Shown: one piece after another, positions 58,270-64,000 of the stretch
Position numbering within the stretch: position 1 is the first letter of the stretch
Layout: every line of letters starts with the position of its first letter
Assembly: GCF_002920635.1 (NCBI RefSeq)
Contig: NZ_PQSR01000034.1
Span: forward strand, 1 to 64,000
Length of the DNA stretch: 64,000 bases
From: Streptomyces sp. Ru72
GTDB lineage: Bacteria; Actinomycetota; Actinomycetes; Streptomycetales; Streptomycetaceae
Reading direction: 5' to 3'
Translations under genes and position numbers: made by a program
Notes under the pieces: generated by a model
Databases searched by the model: none
What the model was told of the DNA's origin: nothing
Seen by the model: the letters and a program-made list of their open reading frames with translations, nothing else

Positions 58270-58937
58270 TGGAGCGTCCCTCCGTCACCCCGCAGCTCGG
58301 CCGGACCCGGGTCATGGCCGTCCTCCGGTCGGCCGACGCCTCCGGGCTGCCCGCCGTGGCACGGGCGCTCGCGGACGGCGGCATCGCCTGCCTCGAGGTC
58401 GCCCTGACCACCGTCGGTGCCCTCGACGCCCTGGCCTGCATCCGGGACGACCTCGGACCCACGGTGGCGGTCGGTGCCGGTACCGTGCTGACCACCGGCC
58501 AGGCCCGTGACGCGCTGGCGGCCGGGGCCGAGTTCCTCGTCTCCCCGGTCGTGGACGCCGATCTGATCCGCAGTACCGCGAAGAGCGGCGTTCCCTGCTA
58601 CCCGGGTGCCTGGACACCGACCGAGGTGGCCGCCGCGTGGCAGGCGGGCGCCGCCGCGGTCAAGCTGTTCCCGGCCTGCACGGGCGGTCCCGCCCATCTG
58701 CGCCAGCTGCGCGCCCCGCTGCCCGAGATCCCGCTGATGGCCGTCGGCGGCGTCGACATCGCCCAGGCGCTCGACTACATCGACGCGGGAGCCTGCGCCG
58801 TGGGCATCGGCTCGCCGCTGCTGCGCGGAGTGGACCGGGACCCGAGCCCCGAAGCCCTGGGAGCGCTCACCGAGCGGGCCCGCACCCTGCTCGCCACGGT
58901 CGGGGCGGACGTCGTGGCCGAGGAGGTCGGCCGATGA
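58269..58937 (+). CDS. eda: 2-dehydro-3-deoxy-phosphogluconate (KDPG) aldolase
   Basis: A 222-residue class I aldolase TIM barrel. Catalytic E43 in CLEVALTT, substrate loop GAGTVLTT, FLVSPVVD, YPGAWTPTE and the Schiff-base K132 in AAVKLFPA, ending VGGVD and GIGSPL for phosphate binding. It cleaves KDPG (or KDPGal) to pyruvate and glyceraldehyde-3-phosphate. It overlaps the sugar kinase by ATGA. With the kinase and lactonase it forms an Entner-Doudoroff-type sugar-acid route; the dehydratase step is decayed next door. Confidence 0.92.
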   Translation: MERPSVTPQLGRTRVMAVLRSADASGLPAVARALADGGIACLEVALTTVGALDALACIRDDLGPTVAVGAGTVLTTGQARDALAAGAEFLVSPVVDADLIRSTAKSGVPCYPGAWTPTEVAAAWQAGAAAVKLFPACTGGPAHLRQLRAPLPEIPLMAVGGVDIAQALDYIDAGACAVGIGSPLLRGVDRDPSPEALGALTERARTLLATVGADVVAEEVGR

Positions 58938-59893
58938 ACAGCCCGCCTGGCACGCCGTACCTGGTGACGGTCGGGGAGACCCTGGCGGCCCTGTCCGCGT
59001 CGCAGCCGGGCCCGCTCTCCCTGGGCGCCGATCTGCGCCTCGGGCTCGCCGGAGCGGAGTCGAACGTCGCCGTGGGGGTCAGCCGGCTCGGCGGCCGCGC
59101 CGTCTGGATCGGCCGCGTCAGCGAGGACGCGCTCGGCGACCTCGTCCTGCGCGAGCTGCGTGCGGAAGGGGTCACCGCCCTCGCGGTACGCGACCCCGCC
59201 CCCACGTCGCTCATGCTGAAGGAACGGCGCACCGCCGGCCACCACCGCACGCGCTACTACCGCACCCACACGGCCGGTGCCGGACTGTCCCCGCAGGACA
59301 TCCCCGAAGACGTCGTCGCCGGAGCGGCCGTCCTGCACCTCACCGGGATCACCCCCGCGCTGGGCGACGGACCCGCGAAGGCCGTCACCCGGGCCGTGGA
59401 CATCGCCGCCGACGCGGGGGTGACCATCTCACTCGACATCAACTTCCGCTCCCTGCTGTGGAACGAGGAGGAGGCCAGGAGCGCGCTGCTGCCGCTGCTG
59501 CGCCGCTGCGACCTGGTCTTCGCGGGAGTGCACGAGGCCCGGCTCGCGGTCCCCGGCACCGACGACCCGGTGGAGCTCGCCCGGGGCATCCGCGACCTCG
59601 GCCCGTCCGGCGCCGTCATCAAACTGGGCGCCGAGGGTGCGTTCGCCCTCCTCGACGGGCAGTCGCACCGGCAGCCCGCGATACCCGTGCGCGTGCACGA
59701 CTCCGTGGGCGCGGGCGACGCCTTCGCCGCCGGCTACCTCGCCGAACTGCTCGCGGATGAACCGCCCGAGCGGCGGCTGAGAACGGCTGCCCTGCTCGGC
59801 GCCTTCGCGGTCAGCACCGCGGGCGACTGGGAGGGCCTGCCCCACCGCTGCGAACTGGCCCTGCTCGACCACCACGACGACAACGTCCGCTGA
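58934..59893 (+). CDS. PfkB-family sugar kinase, 2-keto-3-deoxygluconate-kinase-like
   Basis: A 319-residue ribokinase-type enzyme: VTVGETLAAL start, the substrate Gly pair in GLAGAESNVAVGVSRLGG, ISLDINFRSLLW, and the C-terminal PfkB signature DSVGAGDAFAAGYLAELL with the catalytic Asp. The location after a KDPG aldolase and the sequence pattern fit a KDG/KDGal kinase making the aldolase's substrate. ATG 58934 overlaps the aldolase stop. Confidence 0.9.
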   Translation: MNSPPGTPYLVTVGETLAALSASQPGPLSLGADLRLGLAGAESNVAVGVSRLGGRAVWIGRVSEDALGDLVLRELRAEGVTALAVRDPAPTSLMLKERRTAGHHRTRYYRTHTAGAGLSPQDIPEDVVAGAAVLHLTGITPALGDGPAKAVTRAVDIAADAGVTISLDINFRSLLWNEEEARSALLPLLRRCDLVFAGVHEARLAVPGTDDPVELARGIRDLGPSGAVIKLGAEGAFALLDGQSHRQPAIPVRVHDSVGAGDAFAAGYLAELLADEPPERRLRTAALLGAFAVSTAGDWEGLPHRCELALLDHHDDNVR

Positions 59894-59937
59894 ACAGCCC
59901 GCCACCGCTCCTTCCAAGGAAAGTCCCGGGAAACCCC

Positions 59938-61011
59938 ATGCCCACACCTGCCTCGTCCGGCCCCCTCCTCGTCCTCACCGGCTCCTACACACCCGACACC
60001 GGGGGCGAGGGCGCCGGACTCGCCGCCGTCCGCTTCGATCCTGCGAGCGGCCATGTGGCCCCCGAGAGCGGACTGCCCCCGCTACCCGTCAGCGGCGCCT
60101 CCTTCCTGGCGGCGCACCCGACCCTGGACGTCGTCTACAGCACGAACGAGACCGACCCCGGAACTGTCACCGCGGTCACCCGGCAGCCCGACGGCGCCCT
60201 GACGCCCCTGGGCACCCCGGTCGCCGGCGGCGGGACGAACCCGTGCCATCTGACCGTCCACCCCGACGGCCGCTGGCTGCTGACCGCCAACTACGGCAGC
60301 GACACCGCACCCGGCACCGTGGCCGTGCACCGGCTCGACGACGAGGGGCGGGTGAGCGAGCCGACCGACGTCGTCGTGCACGAGGGCTCCGGCCCGGTCA
60401 CCGGACGCCAGGAGGGCAGCCACGCCCACCAGGTCGTGGTCGATCCGGCGGGCCGCTTCGTGTTGGCCACCGACCTGGGCGCGGACGCGGTGTTCGCCTA
60501 TGTGCTGGACACCCGCGCCGGAACGCTCACACAGACGGCGGTGAGCCGGCTGCGCGCGGGATCCGGCCCCCGCCATCTCGCGTTCGCCCCCGGCGGCGAG
60601 CTGGTGTTCAGCGCCGACGAGCTCTCCTCCACCGTCACCTGCCACCGCTACGACGCCGGGACGGGCATCCTGACAGCGGGTTCCGCCGTGCCCGCCACCA
60701 CGGCCGAGGACGTCGACAACTATCCCGGCGGGATCGTCGCCTCGCCGTGCGGGCGCTTCGTGTGGGTGACCAACCGCGGAGCGGACACGGTGGCCTCGTT
60801 CCGGATCGACGGCACCGGCCTGACGCCGATCGGCGAGGTCCCCAGCGGCGGCACCTGGCCCCGCGGCCTCACGCTGACGGCCGGTCACCTCCTCGTCGCC
60901 AACCAGCACAGCGGCACCCTCGCCGCACTTCGGGTCCGGGACGACGGCACCCTCGAACAGCCAGCCCCGGCGGCCTCGCTGCCGTCGGTGGTCTGCACGC
61001 TTCCCCTCTGA
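59938..61011 (+). CDS. lactonase-family seven-bladed beta-propeller (6-phosphogluconolactonase type)
   Basis: A 357-residue cytoplasmic propeller of the YbhE/Pgl type: VLTGSYTPDTGGEG start, HLTVHPDGRWLLTANYGSD, GSHAHQVVVDPAGRFVLATD and RGLTLTAGHLLVANQHSGTL repeats with conserved His and Asn. It hydrolyses sugar-acid lactones, the step after an aldose dehydrogenase. That dehydrogenase (the SDR) is truncated upstream, so the native pathway is interrupted here. A GGAAA-type site precedes the ATG. Confidence 0.9.
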   Translation: MPTPASSGPLLVLTGSYTPDTGGEGAGLAAVRFDPASGHVAPESGLPPLPVSGASFLAAHPTLDVVYSTNETDPGTVTAVTRQPDGALTPLGTPVAGGGTNPCHLTVHPDGRWLLTANYGSDTAPGTVAVHRLDDEGRVSEPTDVVVHEGSGPVTGRQEGSHAHQVVVDPAGRFVLATDLGADAVFAYVLDTRAGTLTQTAVSRLRAGSGPRHLAFAPGGELVFSADELSSTVTCHRYDAGTGILTAGSAVPATTAEDVDNYPGGIVASPCGRFVWVTNRGADTVASFRIDGTGLTPIGEVPSGGTWPRGLTLTAGHLLVANQHSGTLAALRVRDDGTLEQPAPAASLPSVVCTLPL

Positions 61012-61055
61012 AAACCGCATCGACATCCCGCCCACATATGAACCGAGAGGCAGAC

Positions 61056-62582
61056 ATGCCCGCCCCCGCCACCACCCCGGCACGCTTCACCCTCGACTCG
61101 GCCTTCGGGATCGGAACCGTCCACCCCCGTCTGTACGGGTCGTTCGTGGAACACCTGGGCCGCTGCGTCTACAGCGGTCTGTACGAACCGGGGCACCCCG
61201 CCGCCGACGCCGCCGGCCTGCGGCAGGACGTGCTCGCACTGGTCCGGGAGCTGGGTGTCACCACCGTGCGCTACCCGGGTGGCAACTTCGTCTCCGGCTA
61301 CCGCTGGGAGGACACCGTCGGACCGCGCGGGGAGCGGCCGGTGCGCCTCGACCTCGCCTGGAAGACCACCGAGACCAACGAGTTCGGCCTCGGCGAGTTC
61401 ATGGACTTCTGCCGCAAGACCGGCACGGAGCCCATGATGGCCGTCAACCTCGGCACCCGCGGCGTGGAGGACGCCGTACGGCTGCTGGAGTACTGCAACC
61501 ACCCGGGCGGCACCGAGCTGTCCGACCGCCGCGCCGCCCACGGGAGCAAGGAACCGTACGGCATCAAGATGTGGTGCCTGGGCAACGAGATGGACGGCCC
61601 CTGGCAGATCGGCCACAAGACGGCCGAGGAGTACGGGCGGCTCGCCGCCGAGACCGCCCGCGCCATGAGGATGATCGAGCCGGACCTGGAACTGGTGGCG
61701 TGCGGCAGCTCGGGCTCCGGGATGTCCACCTTCGCCGCCTGGGAGGCGACCGTCCTCGAGGCCGCGTACGACCTGGTCGACCACATCTCACTGCATGCCT
61801 ACTACGAGGAGACCGACGGCGACCGGGACTCCTTCCTCGCCTCCGCGGTCGACATGGAGCACTTCATCGAGTCGGTCGTGGCCACCTGTGACCACGTCCG
61901 CGCCCGGCTGAAGGCGACCAAGCGCATCAACCTCTCCTTCGACGAGTGGAACGTCTGGTACCAGAGCCGGCCCAACCCGCACACCGTGGAGGACTGGCAG
62001 CAGGCGCCTCGTCTGCTGGAGGACGTCTACACCGTCACCGACGCCGTGGTCTTCGGCTCGCTGCTGATCGCCCTGTTGCGGCACGCCGACCGGGTCACCG
62101 CCGCCTCGCTCGCCCAGCTCGTCAACGTCATCGCACCGATCATGACCGAGCCGGGCGGGCCCGCCTGGCGGCAGACCACCTTCTTCCCCTTCGCCCAGGC
62201 GTCACGGTACGGACGCGGCCGCGTGCTGCGCGTCGAGGTCGACAGCCCCACCTGCGCGACGGCCCGGTTCGGGGATGTTCCCCTGCTGCACGCCACCGCC
62301 GTGACCGACGACGGGACCGGCGCCGTCACCGTGTTCGCCGTCAACCGGAGCCAGAGCGAGGCGCTGCCGCTCGAGGTCGACCTGCGCGGCGTCGACGCGC
62401 ACACCGTGGAGGAGCACCTGGTCCTGTCCGACACGGACCCCGACGCCCGCAACACGCAGGACGACCCCGAGCGGGTGACCCCGCACCCGGCCACCGGCAC
62501 CCTCGTCGAGGACGGGGTCCTGCGTGGTGAACTCGAGCCCCTGTCCTGGAACATGATCCGTCTGACGCGCAGGCGGAGCTGA
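61056..62582 (+). CDS. GH51 alpha-L-arabinofuranosidase
   Basis: A 508-residue intracellular glycosidase that removes terminal alpha-L-arabinofuranosyl groups from arabinans or arabinoxylan fragments. TIM-barrel motifs: VRYPGGNFVSGYRW, acid/base E178 in MWCLGNEMDGPWQ, and nucleophile E297 in LSFDEWNVWYQ. The C-terminal beta-domain ends ELEPLSWNMIRL. The length and the absence of a signal peptide are normal for GH51. ATG 61056 has GAGAGG 5 nt upstream. It is the last gene of the KDPG aldolase-kinase-lactonase set. Confidence 0.94.
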   Translation: MPAPATTPARFTLDSAFGIGTVHPRLYGSFVEHLGRCVYSGLYEPGHPAADAAGLRQDVLALVRELGVTTVRYPGGNFVSGYRWEDTVGPRGERPVRLDLAWKTTETNEFGLGEFMDFCRKTGTEPMMAVNLGTRGVEDAVRLLEYCNHPGGTELSDRRAAHGSKEPYGIKMWCLGNEMDGPWQIGHKTAEEYGRLAAETARAMRMIEPDLELVACGSSGSGMSTFAAWEATVLEAAYDLVDHISLHAYYEETDGDRDSFLASAVDMEHFIESVVATCDHVRARLKATKRINLSFDEWNVWYQSRPNPHTVEDWQQAPRLLEDVYTVTDAVVFGSLLIALLRHADRVTAASLAQLVNVIAPIMTEPGGPAWRQTTFFPFAQASRYGRGRVLRVEVDSPTCATARFGDVPLLHATAVTDDGTGAVTVFAVNRSQSEALPLEVDLRGVDAHTVEEHLVLSDTDPDARNTQDDPERVTPHPATGTLVEDGVLRGELEPLSWNMIRLTRRRS

Positions 62583-62636
62583 AGGAGCGGCACACCGCGA
62601 TCCTCCCCACCGCCCCGTCCGCCGTCCTGCTCCGCC

Positions 62637-64000
62637 TCAACCCAGCGCCCGGTCCAGATTGAACGCCGCGCTGATCAGAGCGAAGTGCGTGAACGCCTGC
62701 GGGAAGTTGCCCTGTTGCTCGCCGGTGTGGCTGATCTCCTCGGCGTACAGGCCCAGATGGTTGGCGTAGGTGAGCATCTTCTCGAACGCCAGACGTGCCT
62801 CGTCCAGCCGTCCGGCGCGGACAAGTGCCTCGACGTACCAGAAGGAGCAGATGGAGAACGTGCCCTCGTCGCCCCGCAGGCCGTCCGGACTGGCCTGCGG
62901 GTCGTAGCGGTAGACCAGGGAGTCGGAGACCAGGTCCTGGGTGAGTGCGTCCAGTGTGGACAGCCACTTGGGGTCGGTGGGCGCGATGAACTTGGCCAGG
63001 GGCATCATCAGCACGGACGCGTCCAGCACGTCGCCGTCCTCGTGCTGGACGAAGGCCTGGCGTTTGACGGACCAGCCGCGCTGCATGATCCGCCGGTAGA
63101 TGGTGTCGCGGCACTGCAGCCAGCGCACCATGTCGGCGGGCAGGCCGCGGCGCCGGGCCATCCGGATGGCCCGTTCGATCGCCACCCAGCACATCAGCCG
63201 CGAGTACAGGAACTTCTTGCGGCCGCCCCGGGTCTCCCAGATGCCCTCGTCCGGCTGGTCCCAGTGGTCGCAGACCCAGTCCACCAGCGCGCAGACCTGG
63301 TCCCACTGGTCGCTGGAGATGGGCTGCGCCCACTTGTCGTAGAGATAGATGGAGTCGATCAGGGCGCCGTAGATGTCGAGCTGGAGCTGGTCGGCGGCCG
63401 CGTTGCCGACCCGGACCGGCGCGGAGCCCCGATGCCCTTCGAGGTGGTCGAGTTCGTACTCGGGCAGGTCGGTGCGGCCGTCGATGCCGTACATGATCTG
63501 CAGGGGGCCGGACGGTCCGCCGTCACCCGGTGTGATGTGCCGGTTCACGAACTTCATGAACGCCTCGGCCTCGTCGGCGAACCCGAGCCGCAGCATGGCG
63601 TAGACGCAGAAGGCCGCGTCCCGCACCCACACATAGCGGTAGTCCCAGTTGCGTTCGCCGCCGAGCCGTTCGGGCAGGCTGGTCGTCGGCGCGGCCAGGA
63701 TCGCGCCGGTCGGGGCATAGGTGAGCAGCTTCAGGGTCAGGGCGGAGCGGTGCACCATCTCCCGCCAGCGTCCGCGGTAGCGGGACTGGTGCAGCCAGCG
63801 CCGCCAGTACTCCACCGTGGCGGCGAACTGTTTCTCGGCCTCGACGCGTGCGCACATGCGCGGCGCCAGATGTTCACCGACCTGGTCCAGCGCGAACACC
63901 GTCGACTCGCCCTCCGCGAGTTTGAAGTCCGCCCACACGTCCCGGTCGTCGCCTTCCAGCGGGACGGTGGCGGTCAGGCCCAGTGACAGGTCGGCGGACT
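62637..64000 (-). CDS. GH15 glucoamylase/trehalase-family protein, 5' end outside window
   Basis: The C-terminal 454 residues are visible; the frame is open through the window edge (upstream part of the protein includes DLSLGLTATVPLEGDD). This is a GH15-like (alpha/alpha)6 barrel: GERNWDYRYVWVRDAAF is the diagnostic motif with a catalytic-site Asp, FVNRHITPGDGGPSG, and the C-terminal GTFSICSFWYVEALVRAG (catalytic Glu region) and SHTGEQQGNFPQAFTHFALI. In actinobacteria such proteins are often GH15 trehalases. It has no visible signal peptide because the N-terminus is cut off. Confidence 0.9.
   Translation of the reverse strand, partial: SADLSLGLTATVPLEGDDRDVWADFKLAEGESTVFALDQVGEHLAPRMCARVEAEKQFAATVEYWRRWLHQSRYRGRWREMVHRSALTLKLLTYAPTGAILAAPTTSLPERLGGERNWDYRYVWVRDAAFCVYAMLRLGFADEAEAFMKFVNRHITPGDGGPSGPLQIMYGIDGRTDLPEYELDHLEGHRGSAPVRVGNAAADQLQLDIYGALIDSIYLYDKWAQPISSDQWDQVCALVDWVCDHWDQPDEGIWETRGGRKKFLYSRLMCWVAIERAIRMARRRGLPADMVRWLQCRDTIYRRIMQRGWSVKRQAFVQHEDGDVLDASVLMMPLAKFIAPTDPKWLSTLDALTQDLVSDSLVYRYDPQASPDGLRGDEGTFSICSFWYVEALVRAGRLDEARLAFEKMLTYANHLGLYAEEISHTGEQQGNFPQAFTHFALISAAFNLDRALG

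Noticed and set aside
1-64000. tRNA, rRNA, CRISPR array, insertion sequence, integrase or attachment site
   Set aside because: I read both strands for characteristic pieces (T-arm consensus, regularly spaced repeats, transposase motifs, terminal inverted repeats) and found none. A dedicated search (tRNAscan, CRISPR finder) would be needed to exclude weak cases.

Overview
The window is chromosomal DNA from a high-GC actinomycete, almost certainly a Streptomyces. Codon third positions are strongly G/C. GTG and TTG starts and 1- to 4-bp stop/start overlaps are common, and several genes appear leaderless. Many genes belong to families largely known from Streptomyces (DUF6214, DUF6332, DUF6421, DUF6986, DUF2630, DUF5134, Rv1733c-like). 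I see no rRNA, tRNA, CRISPR array, insertion sequence, prophage or large biosynthetic cluster. The one clear sign of genome change is a deletion scar near 56.6 kb. || Layout: 0-7 kb holds a BNR-repeat protein, a membrane protein, an old yellow enzyme divergent from an ArsR regulator, an NCS2 purine permease and an FprA-type ferredoxin reductase. 7-18 kb holds a divergent DUF305 lipoprotein/LVIVD secreted pair, a TetR regulator, HAD and PAP2 phosphatases, an M56 protease, a FUSC exporter with its MarR regulator, two VOC proteins and a GNAT. 18-24.5 kb holds a glycerophosphodiesterase, the tightly overlapped DUF6421-SDR-threonine aldolase operon, a transglutaminase-like/B3-B4 domain pair behind an unusual dyad promoter, and an acyltransferase. 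24.7-30 kb holds DUF4395 and thioredoxin, a 26-residue cysteine-type leader peptide before a flavin reductase, etfBA with a strong terminator, and a DUF6986 aldolase-like protein. || 30-34 kb holds a LacI regulator divergent from a ROK kinase, a small secreted protein and a TmrB-like/Nudix fusion. 34.1-40.4 kb is a complete oligopeptide/dipeptide ABC importer (permease, binding protein, permease, two ATPases), facing an M20 dipeptidase that could process the imported peptides. 42-49 kb holds a geranylgeranyl-reductase-like flavoprotein, an F420-type reductase divergent from a TetR regulator with repeated operators, a two-component system, DUF6332, and a DHA2 exporter divergent from a MarR regulator. 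49-56 kb holds a mycothiol-dependent-isomerase-like protein, a second MFS protein, a CelD/GNAT protein, the long-form GAPDH and HtpG. || 56.4-62.6 kb is a sugar-acid locus: a LacI regulator, a decayed SDR/dehydratase remnant, KDPG aldolase, KDG-type sugar kinase, lactonase and GH51 arabinofuranosidase. The window ends inside a GH15 glucoamylase/trehalase gene. || Regulation visible in the DNA: many divergent regulator/target pairs carry clear dyads (3.2, 10.05, 13.75, 31.05, 43.9, 48.66 and 58.06 kb). A cysteine-type leader with a hairpin over its Cys codons lies at 25.7 kb, a near-concentric nested dyad over a leaderless promoter at 22.4 kb, and an 18-bp perfect palindrome before the two-component operon at 44.8 kb.
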